64,000 nt of DNA from Pseudomonas weihenstephanensis (GTDB lineage Bacteria; Pseudomonadota; Gammaproteobacteria; Pseudomonadales; Pseudomonadaceae), in assembly GCF_001043055.1 (NCBI RefSeq), contig NZ_JYLF01000005.1:1-64000 (forward strand), read 5' to 3'. A program made the translations under genes and the position numbers. Numbering within the stretch: the first letter of the stretch is position 1; the number at the start of each line of letters is the position of its first letter. This document shows, one piece after another, positions 1 through 8,883 of the stretch. The notes under the pieces were generated by a model, which worked only from the letters and a program-made list of their open reading frames with translations, was not told the origin of the DNA and ran no database searches.

Positions 1-100
1 ATCACAAACTAATCATGTTCTTGTGATTGCAGATTATATTTAATTCATTACTTTCAATTTTGTTCACGCTATACAATTACGTAATACACAGACTTACCCT

Positions 101-364
101 ATGAAAGACATCATCCGCCTAGGCGACGCCACAACCCATGGTGGTGTCGTGCTTGAAACTTTCCCCCGGACTGACGTCAACGGTAAATCGATTGCCGGTG
201 TTGGTCACAACGACAGTTGCCCGTTGTGCAAAGGGGTTTTTCCCATTGCCGAGGGCAGCGCGACTTACTCCGTTGACGGCATTGCCGTTGCACTCGACGG
301 AATGAAAACAGCCTGTGGTGCCGCACTGATTGCCAGTGGCCCGAAAGGCGCAGTCAACCGTTGA
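101..364 (+). CDS. PAAR domain protein (type VI secretion spike tip)
   Basis: Small 87-residue protein starting MKDIIRLGDATTHGGVV, the usual opening of stand-alone PAAR proteins. PAAR proteins cap the VgrG trimer of the type VI secretion needle and can carry effectors. The whole protein is one PAAR fold with the conserved early GD/T-HGG segment, internal Cys (SCPLCKG) and a C-terminal GAALIAS segment; there is no effector extension. The start has a weak ribosome binding site. The 100 bases before it are AT-rich and contain the palindrome ATTACGTAAT (76-85). No VgrG, Hcp or effector gene lies in the window, so it is an orphan or its partners are upstream. Confidence 0.88.
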   Translation: MKDIIRLGDATTHGGVVLETFPRTDVNGKSIAGVGHNDSCPLCKGVFPIAEGSATYSVDGIAVALDGMKTACGAALIASGPKGAVNR

Positions 365-655
365 ACCGCTACACCGTTCTTTAAAAACTCAGCCGGTACG
401 GATTGATATTCACTGCTGGCACAACGGCCAACAAAGCCAAATGCGCTGGGATCTGTTCGACCGTCTGGTGCGCTTTAAAACTACACACAACGAACGGGCG
501 CGCAAACAGCGCGAACTGGGTTGCGGCTTCACTTCATTCGGCCGGGACGGCGACACACTCGGCGATATCATTGGCATAGCCACCTGACAGCAGAACAGGC
601 AGCGAAGTACCATTGGCAATGTACGGAATATGATGTCGGGTCATCAAATCACGCC
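365..655. other. Gene-poor stretch after PAAR; possible effector remnant
   Basis: About 290 bases with no convincing gene. A plus-strand frame open to 587 could encode about 70 residues (containing RIDIHCWHNGQQ and GCGFTSFGRDGD), but it has no good start, overlaps the PAAR end out of frame and matches no family I recognise. Because cargo or immunity genes often follow PAAR genes, it may be a decayed fragment of one. This is inference; it could equally be non-coding. Confidence 0.25.
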
Positions 656-2434
656 TCAATGCTTAAATCCACCCTCTCTAAACCACGTCATAAGTGCATG
701 GGCATCCAGTGGCTGGGTTATCAAGAACCCCTGAGCCTCCGAGCATCCCCACTCAGTGATGAGGCTCAATATTGCTTCGTTTTCAACACCCTCGGCCACC
801 ACTTGGTAATTCAGTCCTTTGGCCAGCTCGATTAATGTTTTCACCAAACGTCTGTCTTGCGTGCTGTTTTGGAGTGTGGATATAAGCGATTGGTCGAGTT
901 TTACTGTCTGTGCCGGAAGTTGTCGCAGGTAAGCCCAATTGCTATAGCCCGTACCGAAGTCATCAATGGCAATTTTTACCCCAAGGTTTCTGGCACGTAT
1001 CAGCTCACGCACAACTGACCCCGGCTTGGATATAAGCATGCTTTCAGTCAATTCAAGTTCTATGGCTTGAGGGTTTAGGCGCTGGTTGTTGATGAGCTGT
1101 TGTATTTTGTCGACAAGACGGGAGTCCTTGAAATCACTGACAGTGACGTTCATTGCAATTCGCAGTGCCAAGCCTTGGTCAGCCCACGCACGAGCCTGTT
1201 TAACCAGGGCCTCTAACACCCAGAAAGTGATCGACTGCATCAACGCTGTTGTTTCAGCCAGTGGAATAAACTCCGCTGGGCTGACAGCTCCCAGTATCGG
1301 GTGATTCCAACGTAGCAGTGCTTCAACGCTTTCACAGGACCAACCCGGCAGTTTCACCTTCGGGTGATACACCAGACTGAACTGGTTATCACTGCACAGC
1401 GCTTGCGGGAGTGAACTCAAGAGCATAAAAGCCCGGCGCTGTGCGGCATCAAGTTTAGGCTCGTAGAGGGACCATCCTGAATGTTGGTCTCTGGCAAAAT
1501 CAGCGGCACTCACGACCAGACGTAACCAGTCCTGGTCTTTCTGAGCCGCATCGACGATGGGGAGAACGCCAACCCCGATTTGCAATGGAACAGGGATGTT
1601 CCGGCATTCAACAGGCGCTTTAAAACCCTCAATGATTGTTTGGCACACTGTGTCAATTGACGTCTGCTCTGAAAGAATAAAACCAAAACGCGTGGGACTC
1701 ACTTTATAGAGCAAGCAACCGGGAGCAAGCAGCGCTTGCAAGCGAGCCTTGATGGCAAGCACCAGGTCGTTGGCGAAATTGTACCCAAGGGCTTTGACGA
1801 CATCATTGAGAAACTGGGGCGTGATCACGTCCACTGAATAGACGTGGCACGTTTTATCGTTGGAGAGGATTTGCCGAATGTCTTCTTCGAAGCGAAGTCT
1901 ATTGAATAATCCCGTAGGTTGGTCCACAAAATTGCGCGAACGCACGCCCGAAATCCGCAGCATCGTCAGTTCAGCAAAATCCATGAGCATGCTGGCGGCC
2001 CGCTCGCTCATGGGCGGGCGTGGCCGAGTATCAATAATGCAAAGACTGCCCAAGTTGAAACCATCAGAGGTTATCAACGGGGCGCTGGCGTAATAACGAA
2101 TGTTAGGGCTGCTTACGACGAGATCGTTATCTTTGAAGCGTGGGTCTTGGGTGGCGTCAAGCACCTCGAACAGCCCGTTCTCGGTCAGGGTGTGCGCACA
2201 AAATGACTGGTCTCTGGGCGTTTCATGCCGGTCAAGTCCAACATGCGCTTTAAACCATTGGCGATGTTCTTCGACAATCGAGATCAACGCAATGGGGGCA
2301 TCGAAGTAGGCAGATGTCATCGCGACTATTTTGTCGAATGCTTCATCTTGTGCTTCGTGAGGCGGGCACAGCTGGGCGACGCGCCTGAGTCGTTTAATTT
2401 CATAAGAGTCGATCCATTCATGCTCATCCATCAT
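656..2434 (-). CDS. GAF - degenerate GGDEF - EAL cyclic-di-GMP phosphodiesterase
   Basis: 592 residues with three domains: an N-terminal GAF sensor (about 20-160), a GGDEF-like domain (about 165-325) and a C-terminal EAL domain (about 345-580). The GGDEF signature is lost (SPTRFGF near 246-252), so cyclase activity is unlikely. The EAL side keeps the catalytic and metal-binding residues: E371 in VEALLRW, N429, ELTES near 461, DDFGTGYS 491-498, K512 and the EGVE motif. It should hydrolyse c-di-GMP to pGpG under control of a ligand or redox signal sensed by GAF. There is no membrane segment, so it is cytoplasmic. It is monocistronic and convergent with the upstream PAAR region. Confidence 0.9.
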   Translation of the reverse strand: MMDEHEWIDSYEIKRLRRVAQLCPPHEAQDEAFDKIVAMTSAYFDAPIALISIVEEHRQWFKAHVGLDRHETPRDQSFCAHTLTENGLFEVLDATQDPRFKDNDLVVSSPNIRYYASAPLITSDGFNLGSLCIIDTRPRPPMSERAASMLMDFAELTMLRISGVRSRNFVDQPTGLFNRLRFEEDIRQILSNDKTCHVYSVDVITPQFLNDVVKALGYNFANDLVLAIKARLQALLAPGCLLYKVSPTRFGFILSEQTSIDTVCQTIIEGFKAPVECRNIPVPLQIGVGVLPIVDAAQKDQDWLRLVVSAADFARDQHSGWSLYEPKLDAAQRRAFMLLSSLPQALCSDNQFSLVYHPKVKLPGWSCESVEALLRWNHPILGAVSPAEFIPLAETTALMQSITFWVLEALVKQARAWADQGLALRIAMNVTVSDFKDSRLVDKIQQLINNQRLNPQAIELELTESMLISKPGSVVRELIRARNLGVKIAIDDFGTGYSNWAYLRQLPAQTVKLDQSLISTLQNSTQDRRLVKTLIELAKGLNYQVVAEGVENEAILSLITEWGCSEAQGFLITQPLDAHALMTWFREGGFKH

Positions 2435-2707
2435 TCCCCCTCCCTAGCCAGCAACCCGGACAACGGTAGCAAATTTGCGTGGCGCATCAAGTGAAGTGAT
2501 TGCTAAATTCGGCGCGGTTTATCCTCTTATGCAACTGGCATTTACTGAGCTGGATTGCGGCTGTCAGCCAGGTCAAGGTTTTTCGATCTCGCACACGTCT
2601 TTTTTCATACACCATGCTAGCTTTGTGCCCGCAGCGCGCGAATGTCAGCTTGATAATCCAGGCTGCGCCGATAGGTTCGATGAACAGGCAGGGCAGAGGG
2701 TATTTCT

Positions 2708-3373
2708 TTGGAATATTACGCGTGGGTATTGGCAAAATTTGTCGCGGGGTTTGTGATCATTGCGACCCATATGTATCTGTCGGGGCGTACGCAACTGTCT
2801 CAGATGACCGCTATCGATCTGATCGGCAACTTTATATTGGGCGGTATCATCGGTGGGGTCATCTACAGCGATACGATCCCCTTTCGGCAATATCTGACCG
2901 TGCTCTTACTGGGTGTGCTGTTGATTTATTTGCTGAACGCGGCAACGAAACATATTCAGGTGTTGCGCGGGTTCGCCATTGGCAGCCCTATCCCGATCAT
3001 TAAAGATGGCAAGTTTTTGGTTGAGAATCTGGTTAGCAATAAACACAAGATTGATATCTTGCGGGTGGCTTCTCAGTTACATGCTCAGGGCGGGCTCGCT
3101 TTTCAGCAGGTTTATTACGCGCAGATCGAACCGGGCGGTGAACTGACCATCATTTGCGATGAAAAAGACATGCCCTCGGTGGTTGTGATGTACAACGCAG
3201 AGGCGCGAATCGCGCAGTTGGAGTCGATCGGGCACGATGCCGAGTGGCTGTTTGCAGAACTCAGTGAGTTGGGTGTTGAACGCGACGAAGTGTTTTTGGC
3301 AGAGTTCTGGCGTGGGGAATTGTGCGTCACACTCAAAGACGGCAGCGAATTGTGTCGCAATCAACCCGCTTGA
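2708..3373 (+). CDS. DUF421 family membrane protein (YetF/YcaP type)
   Basis: 221 residues. The first 85 or so form two or three hydrophobic segments (FVAGFVIIATHMYL; IGNFILGGIIGGVIY; YLTVLLLGVLLIYLL), followed by a soluble DUF421 domain with the conserved SPIPIIKDGK and the DILRVASQLHAQG stretch. The family is widespread and its function is not established; Bacillus YetF-type members have been linked to spore and envelope properties. The start is a TTG at 2708 preceded by GAGGG about 8 bases upstream; the frame before it gives no better start. It is convergent with the oprB gene. Confidence 0.85.
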   Translation: MEYYAWVLAKFVAGFVIIATHMYLSGRTQLSQMTAIDLIGNFILGGIIGGVIYSDTIPFRQYLTVLLLGVLLIYLLNAATKHIQVLRGFAIGSPIPIIKDGKFLVENLVSNKHKIDILRVASQLHAQGGLAFQQVYYAQIEPGGELTIICDEKDMPSVVVMYNAEARIAQLESIGHDAEWLFAELSELGVERDEVFLAEFWRGELCVTLKDGSELCRNQPA

Positions 3374-3441
3374 ATGCTTGCTCATTATCAGTGGCGCCTG
3401 GCATGACGTCAGGCACCCCCGCAGGCGCGCTTGGCTGTTGT

Positions 3442-4755
3442 TTAAAACGTTGCTTTTGCTTGCAGCCCCATCACCAGTGCGTTTTGAATCTGTTCGCCAG
3501 AGAAAGCACCGGGCTCGATGATGTATTGCAGATCCGGGCGTAATAACAGCCAGGGTGTAGCCTGATAGCCGTAGCTGATTTCCAGCAATTGTTCGCCCGA
3601 GTCAAGGTTGGGTACAAACTCACCGTGGGCTATTGCAGCATTTTCCAGAACGTCGCGGCTGCGCGGGTTGGGCACTGCGCGACCATAGCCGATGCCAAAG
3701 GTGTCGTGCGGGCGTGCCGCGAATGGCTTGTTCAGCACCATACCCACGCCACACCACTTGGTAAACGGTGATGCAGCACTGCTCGCTGCCGAATACTGCC
3801 CAAACACATGCACGCTGCGACCTTTGGAAGTGGTTGAGTTCCACACCGCCTGATCGACCAGCAAGTAGTGTCCACCCCGGCCGGCTACCTCTTTATCACT
3901 GCCAATGCGTTTGGCATCGGAGCTGTCGTAGTAATACCCCAGTTTGTATTCGCCAGGCAGATCGCTTTGTTGTTTGTACACCAACTCAATTGGCACCACA
4001 GTGCCAGTGGTGTGCTTGGGGCCCACGTGCCAGGCTCGGCTGGAGTTGCCGTTGCTGGTTGGGTCGACGTTGAAGGCCGCCACTCGCAGTTGCCAAGAGG
4101 GCGAGAGGTCGTATTTGATGCGAACGCCCAGATGCGCATTGGGGTAGTTGGTCCAGCCACTGCCGCCTGACATGTTCAGCGGATGGCCGCAAAAACCTGC
4201 GTTCATGAAGTTGCACAGGATGCCGCTGTCCAGGCCGCCGATGTCATTGCCCATTGCCATGTAGCCGAGCTTGACGTTCAGGGCCGGGGTAAACAGGCTG
4301 CGCTCGTAGCTCAGCTCGGTGAGACGGGTGTAGAGCCCGCCGTAGTTTTCCTGGATGGGGAGGCGGTTACCTACCAAGTCTTCGGATGCGCTGTTACCTC
4401 TTCGGTCATTGAGGGTGAGTTGCACCTTGCCCGCGTTGTCCAGCCCATACAGTTTTGAGAGGTCAAACTGCACGCCCAACTTGATGTTTTGCGAGTAACG
4501 GGCCGAGCGGTGCAGTCCGCCGTGCAGGTTATAGGCGGTTTCGCCGGTGTAATCGCCAGTGAACTTGAGCCCGTCATCTTCCAGTTGATGACGCAGGCCG
4601 CCCCAATTGCCGATGAGGGTTTTGCGTGAGAACACATCCGTATCGTTATCAGGCACATCTGCAAACGCAGATTGAGTCATGGCGCAGGCGAGTCCGACCA
4701 GAAGACCTGGTATCAACGGAGCGCGGTGGGGAAGGGAGCAGAATGAGTGCTTCAT
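3442..4755 (-). CDS. oprB: OprB-family carbohydrate-selective porin
   Basis: 437 residues with a cleavable signal peptide (hydrophobic core GLLVGLACAM, cleavage after SAFA) followed by the family opening DTDVFSRKTLIGNWGGLR and a beta-rich body ending in KATF with a terminal aromatic residue, as outer-membrane barrels do. OprB porins admit glucose and other sugars. The longer open frame begins 20 codons earlier, but the ATG at 4755 has AGAAGG ahead of it and puts the signal peptide at the N-terminus. It lies 68 bases downstream of gcd on the same strand, so it probably supplies sugar to the periplasmic dehydrogenase. Confidence 0.9.
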   Translation of the reverse strand: MKHSFCSLPHRAPLIPGLLVGLACAMTQSAFADVPDNDTDVFSRKTLIGNWGGLRHQLEDDGLKFTGDYTGETAYNLHGGLHRSARYSQNIKLGVQFDLSKLYGLDNAGKVQLTLNDRRGNSASEDLVGNRLPIQENYGGLYTRLTELSYERSLFTPALNVKLGYMAMGNDIGGLDSGILCNFMNAGFCGHPLNMSGGSGWTNYPNAHLGVRIKYDLSPSWQLRVAAFNVDPTSNGNSSRAWHVGPKHTTGTVVPIELVYKQQSDLPGEYKLGYYYDSSDAKRIGSDKEVAGRGGHYLLVDQAVWNSTTSKGRSVHVFGQYSAASSAASPFTKWCGVGMVLNKPFAARPHDTFGIGYGRAVPNPRSRDVLENAAIAHGEFVPNLDSGEQLLEISYGYQATPWLLLRPDLQYIIEPGAFSGEQIQNALVMGLQAKATF

Positions 4756-4782
4756 GTAAAACCTTCTAACACTTAAACAGAA

Positions 4783-4804
4783 CGCGGCGCCCGAAGACGC
4801 CGCG
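4783..4804 (-). promoter_or_regulatory. Stem-loop between gcd and oprB
   Basis: A perfect 7-bp GC stem (CGCGGCG / CGCCGCG) with an 8-base loop sits in the short gap between the end of gcd and the start of oprB. It lacks a T-run, so it is more likely an mRNA-processing or stabilising hairpin, or a weak attenuator, than a strong terminator. Confidence 0.5.
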
Positions 4805-4823
4805 TGGAGGAACAAACCGAGGC

Positions 4824-7238
4824 TTATGGCAATGCGTAGGCCATGACGTAGTCACCACGATCAGGTGACTGTCGGGCACCGCCAGCCGTGATGACGATGT
4901 ACTGCTTGCCGGTTTTCGGCGAAACATAGGTCATCGGGCCGCCTTGGCTGCCGACGGGCAGGCGTGCTTTCCAGATTTCATCACCGTTGCCGCTGTTGAA
5001 TGCCCGCAGGTAGAAGTCCTGTGTGCCCGCGATGAAAATCAGCCCGCCCTGAGTCGAGAGGGTGCCGCCCAGCGTGGGTAGACCCACAGGAATCGGCAAG
5101 TGCATGCGGATGCCCATCGGCCCCGTGTCTTCAACAGTGCCGACCGGCACTTGCCACGCGATCTTTTGCGTTTTCATGTCAATGGCGGTCAGGGTGCCAA
5201 AAGGCGGTGCCTGGCATGGAATGCCCGCGACGGACAAGAAACGGTTTTTATTGACCGCATACGGCGTGCCTTTGAGCGGCACTGCGCCCATGCCGGTGTT
5301 AAGCGCTTCACCGCCGCTAGAAGCTTTGGCATCTTTTGCCTGTGGAACCATTTGGCTCCACAAACCCAGACGCATGTCGTTGATGAAAATGAAACCGTGA
5401 ACCGGGTCTGTCGAGATACTGCCCCAGTTCATGCCGCCCAATGAGCCAGGAAAACTCAGCGACACATCGGTGCCCGGCGCTGTGTACAGACCGTCGTAGC
5501 GCATTTTTTTGAAGTCGATGCGGCACAGCAATTGGTCAAACGGTGTAGCCCCCCACATGTCGGATTCAGTCAGGTGTTGTGCGCCGATTTGCGGCATACC
5601 CACGGACAAAGGCTGGGTAGGGGAGTATGGCTCGTTCGGGATGTCGGCGGCCTTGACCGGGACTTCTTTGACGTCGGTCAATGGCTGGCCGGTCTTGCGA
5701 TCAAGGACGTAGATCTGGCCCGCTTTGGTGCCGATTACCACAGCAGGTACTGTGCTGCCGTCGGCTCTATCGAAATCAATCAGGCTGGGCTGCATAGGCA
5801 GGTCAAAATCCCAGAGGTCGTTATGCACCGTCTGGTAGACCCACTTCTCATCGCCTGTCGTCGCGTCCAGCGCCAGGATCGAAGCACCGTATTTGTGGTT
5901 CAGTGCGGTGCGTTCAACCCCATAGATATCAGTAGACGAGCTGCCCATTGGCAGAAACAGCGTGTTCATCTGTGGATCGTAGGACATCGGTGCCCAGCTG
6001 TTCGGCGTGCTGCGCACATAGGTGCTGCCCGAAGCGGGTGCCTGCTTGTCATCAGGGTTGCCCGGATCGAACGCCCAGCGCATGTTCCCGCTGATGACGT
6101 CAAAGCCGCGAATCACACCACCCGGCATGTCGGTCTGAACGTTGTCAGCGACCCGACCGCCCACTACCACGGTCGTACCGGCCATCAGCGGCGCGGAAGA
6201 CAATTGGTAATACGAGTCTGGCACGTTGCCCAGACCGGCTTTGAGATCCACCTGACCCTTGTTGCCAAAGCCTTGGCAGAATTCGCCGGTGTCGGCGTCA
6301 ACAGCAATCAGGCGCGCATCAATGGTGTTGGTCAGTAAGCGACGCTGGCAGTTGGACCCGGCCGGTACGGTGGCAGCCATAATCGGCGAGCTGTTGGCTT
6401 GTGTCGGCTGGGCGATCGGTGCGGTGGCATCGAAGTAGGCCATGCCGCGGCAACGTTGCCACACCGCTGATTGAGCGTTGATCTGGTTTTTCCACAATTC
6501 TTTACCCGTGTCGGCATCGAGTGCGATCAGGTTGTTGTGAGGCGTGCAGATAAACACTTTGTTGCCCACTTGCAGGGGCGTCAGTTGGTCTTCTGCACCG
6601 TTACCGTCGCTGATGGCCACGTCACCGGTGTGATAGGTCCACGCCACTTTAAGTTGATTAACGTTGTCACGGTTGATTTGGTCCAGCGCCGCGAAGCGGC
6701 TGCCACCTTCGGTATTACCGTAGTGGCTCCAATCCTTCTGCTCGTGGCCAGGATCGACTGCAGTCAACCCTGGGCCATTGCCGGTCGGGGAAACACTTGG
6801 ATGCGCGACGAACATATTGCCAGCAGCCACCACCAGCAATACAGCCAGTGCCCCGGCGATTGCATAAGCGCGGTGACCGGGTGTGCGCCCGGCAGCGCGG
6901 ATTAGCTGCGGATAGATCAGCAACACGACAAGGCCGATGGCACTGAACATGAACAGGCGCGAAAACAGGGGCCAGAAGTGCAAGCCTGCATCAGCCACCG
7001 CCCATACCAGGCTAGCCACAAGAAACAGGCCATACAGCCAGGCGCCGACGGGTTTGCGCAAAGCAATCAGGCCGCCGGATACAAACATGGCGGCACCGGC
7101 GCAGAGGAAATACCAGGAGCCGCCCAGTGTCACCAATTGGATGCCTCCGGCTGCCAGTGCAATGCCGAGCAAGGCAATGACAATGCCCAATCCAATGGAA
7201 ATAAATGTGGAAGCGCGCGCGCGCTTTTTTGCAGTCAT
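4824..7238 (-). CDS. gcd: Membrane-bound PQQ-dependent glucose dehydrogenase
   Basis: 804 residues, the normal length for Gcd. The first 140 or so contain five hydrophobic segments that anchor it in the inner membrane. The remainder is an eight-bladed quinoprotein propeller facing the periplasm, opening with the conserved DWSHYGNTEGGSRFA and including the blade motifs ALDADTGKELWK, AVDADTGEFCQGFG and ALDATTGDEKW. It oxidises D-glucose to gluconolactone with PQQ and passes electrons to ubiquinone, beginning the periplasmic gluconate route of pseudomonads. It probably forms a transcription unit with the downstream oprB. No pqq biosynthesis genes are in the window. Confidence 0.95.
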   Translation of the reverse strand: MTAKKRARASTFISIGLGIVIALLGIALAAGGIQLVTLGGSWYFLCAGAAMFVSGGLIALRKPVGAWLYGLFLVASLVWAVADAGLHFWPLFSRLFMFSAIGLVVLLIYPQLIRAAGRTPGHRAYAIAGALAVLLVVAAGNMFVAHPSVSPTGNGPGLTAVDPGHEQKDWSHYGNTEGGSRFAALDQINRDNVNQLKVAWTYHTGDVAISDGNGAEDQLTPLQVGNKVFICTPHNNLIALDADTGKELWKNQINAQSAVWQRCRGMAYFDATAPIAQPTQANSSPIMAATVPAGSNCQRRLLTNTIDARLIAVDADTGEFCQGFGNKGQVDLKAGLGNVPDSYYQLSSAPLMAGTTVVVGGRVADNVQTDMPGGVIRGFDVISGNMRWAFDPGNPDDKQAPASGSTYVRSTPNSWAPMSYDPQMNTLFLPMGSSSTDIYGVERTALNHKYGASILALDATTGDEKWVYQTVHNDLWDFDLPMQPSLIDFDRADGSTVPAVVIGTKAGQIYVLDRKTGQPLTDVKEVPVKAADIPNEPYSPTQPLSVGMPQIGAQHLTESDMWGATPFDQLLCRIDFKKMRYDGLYTAPGTDVSLSFPGSLGGMNWGSISTDPVHGFIFINDMRLGLWSQMVPQAKDAKASSGGEALNTGMGAVPLKGTPYAVNKNRFLSVAGIPCQAPPFGTLTAIDMKTQKIAWQVPVGTVEDTGPMGIRMHLPIPVGLPTLGGTLSTQGGLIFIAGTQDFYLRAFNSGNGDEIWKARLPVGSQGGPMTYVSPKTGKQYIVITAGGARQSPDRGDYVMAYALP

Positions 7239-7395
7239 GCGTGGGGGTCTCGCGTAGGAAGAGTCTTGGACTAGATGATTAGCTTGCTAAGTATAAAGTT
7301 GTTACAAATCGGGATGCCAGTAAAAAATACCAGCCTCTTTTGAACCCAGTGTGCGCAAGGACAAGCGGACAAAGAATCAGATGATTCTTAAAGCA

Positions 7396-8250
7396 TCAGC
7401 CGATGCGACATTGCCCATGCAGTGACCACTCATTGAACGCCGCGATGCTGTGCTCAACGGCCTGGATGAGGGTGGGGGCGTCTTGCCACAGCGAGTCGTC
7501 AACCGATTCAGAAAAAATCTCCAGCACATAATCACCGGCGTAACCGCTCGCTGCCAGTGCGCCCAGCAGGTCTCTAAAGGGGATTTCCCCGTCACCCAGC
7601 GCGCGACGATCATGCAATGAACGAGGTCTGCGCCAGTCAGCCAACTGCACAATAAACAGCTTGTGCGCGCTGATGCTCGTAAGCAGTGCTGCATCCTGCC
7701 AACTGTTGTACAAGTCCAGGCAAAGGCCGAAGTGCGGGTGGTCGACCGCATTTGCCATCGCGTGTGCCTGACTGAAGGTGAACAGCACCGAGTTACGGTT
7801 CATCAACGACGGACCCAGTGCTTCGAGCGCGATACGCATGCCTTGGCGCTCGGCATGCACGGCCAATGTTTGATAATGCTCAACGCAACCGTCCCACACC
7901 CGGGCTTCATTGCCGTTGCTGTCAGCACCGGTGTTGGTGATCAGGGGCAGCCCTGGCCAAAAGGAACTGAAGCGCTCCACTGACATCATCAATTGCTCAA
8001 GCCGGACCTGGGGGTTGCTCGGCTGGGGCGCCGAGGCAGACGGAAAAATGGTCAATGTACGTGGCTGTATTGAGGTAATGCGTACGCCACTTTCCTTGAT
8101 CTGCTCCAGCTGTTCGCGCGCGCGTCCTGAATCGTCAGACAGTTTCTTTTCAGCAATTTCCAGCGCGCAACCCAATCTCAGGCAGAGCAGCAAGTCTTGT
8201 TCCAGAGTAAGCGGGGACGTAGTGATCTGACTGAGAGCCAAGGGCTGCAT
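7396..8250 (-). CDS. Sugar phosphate isomerase/epimerase-like TIM-barrel protein
   Basis: 284 residues of the xylose isomerase-like (AP endonuclease 2) TIM-barrel superfamily. Features consistent with it are a GMRIALEALGP strand carrying a likely metal-ligand Glu, FGLCLDLYNSW with Asp, LFIVQLADWRR (where HxxD is more usual), the GDGEIPFRDLL turn and the terminal VLEIFSES Glu. The likely reaction is isomerisation or epimerisation of a sugar or hydroxy-acid, but the substrate cannot be read from the sequence. The start ATG has AGAGGT upstream. It is leftward, upstream of gcd with a 157-base gap, so it may be independent. Confidence 0.75.
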   Translation of the reverse strand: MQPLALSQITTSPLTLEQDLLLCLRLGCALEIAEKKLSDDSGRAREQLEQIKESGVRITSIQPRTLTIFPSASAPQPSNPQVRLEQLMMSVERFSSFWPGLPLITNTGADSNGNEARVWDGCVEHYQTLAVHAERQGMRIALEALGPSLMNRNSVLFTFSQAHAMANAVDHPHFGLCLDLYNSWQDAALLTSISAHKLFIVQLADWRRPRSLHDRRALGDGEIPFRDLLGALAASGYAGDYVLEIFSESVDDSLWQDAPTLIQAVEHSIAAFNEWSLHGQCRIG

Positions 8251-8383
8251 GATGACCTCTGTGGTTTGACGCGATGGCCAATTCAGAGCTTGCGCCTGAT
8301 CTAAAAGTTCAGCATGCAGGCACTTTGATGCCGATGTGTGCTATTGCTTGCCCCGCGGCATGGAGCCGTTTCAAGGAGTGAAC

Positions 8384-8731
8384 ATGCAGATCAAACACCG
8401 CATTGCAGTCTTGGGCTGTGCTTTTTTGTTTGCCGCATTGTCGGGCTGCGCCCACAACCCTCAATTCAAGGGCCAATCGGTCACCGACCCAGTGTTGCGC
8501 AAGGATGTGATGAAAAGCGTCAAGTTAATGTTCTCGGCCATGACTCAATGCGGCTCTATTGACACCGTCACTACGACTATTGCCGCCATCAGTCAGCAAC
8601 CCTCAGGGGCTGTCGACCGGGCCACTGAAACCTGGGACGTCACAGGTTGTGGCACGTCCAAGTCTTATAAAGTCGAGCTGCGTTCAGATGCCAGAGGTGA
8701 AACGGACTACTCGGTTTCGCCCCGGCTGTGA
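8384..8731 (+). CDS. Small lipoprotein of unknown function
   Basis: 115 residues starting at the ATG after AAGGAG; the open frame extends 16 codons further up but without a ribosome binding site. A type II signal peptide ends in the lipobox LSGC (Cys22). The mature part is small, with two further Cys residues (TQCGSID and VTGCGTS) that could form a disulfide. I do not recognise the family. The following gene starts about 150 bases downstream on the same strand. Confidence 0.75.
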   Translation: MQIKHRIAVLGCAFLFAALSGCAHNPQFKGQSVTDPVLRKDVMKSVKLMFSAMTQCGSIDTVTTTIAAISQQPSGAVDRATETWDVTGCGTSKSYKVELRSDARGETDYSVSPRL

Positions 8732-8883
8732 CGCCTCGCAGGGCCAAAGGCGCTTATTTGACCTGTGGCAAGGGCATTTAAACCGAAGACTGCTTTACTG
8801 GACCGCATGACTTTTGAGCTGCCCGTCATCCTGCAAGCGATGACGGACACGACAGACTTCTAATCGGATAAAGGAAAGCCACC

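Noticed and set aside
410..619. Minus-strand open frame of 69 residues after PAAR
   Set aside because: Composition is Arg/Ser/Cys-rich and looks like an antisense shadow; no ribosome binding site.
2487..2735. Minus-strand frame of 82 residues upstream of the DUF421 gene
   Set aside because: No ribosome binding site or family match; overlaps the real gene start.
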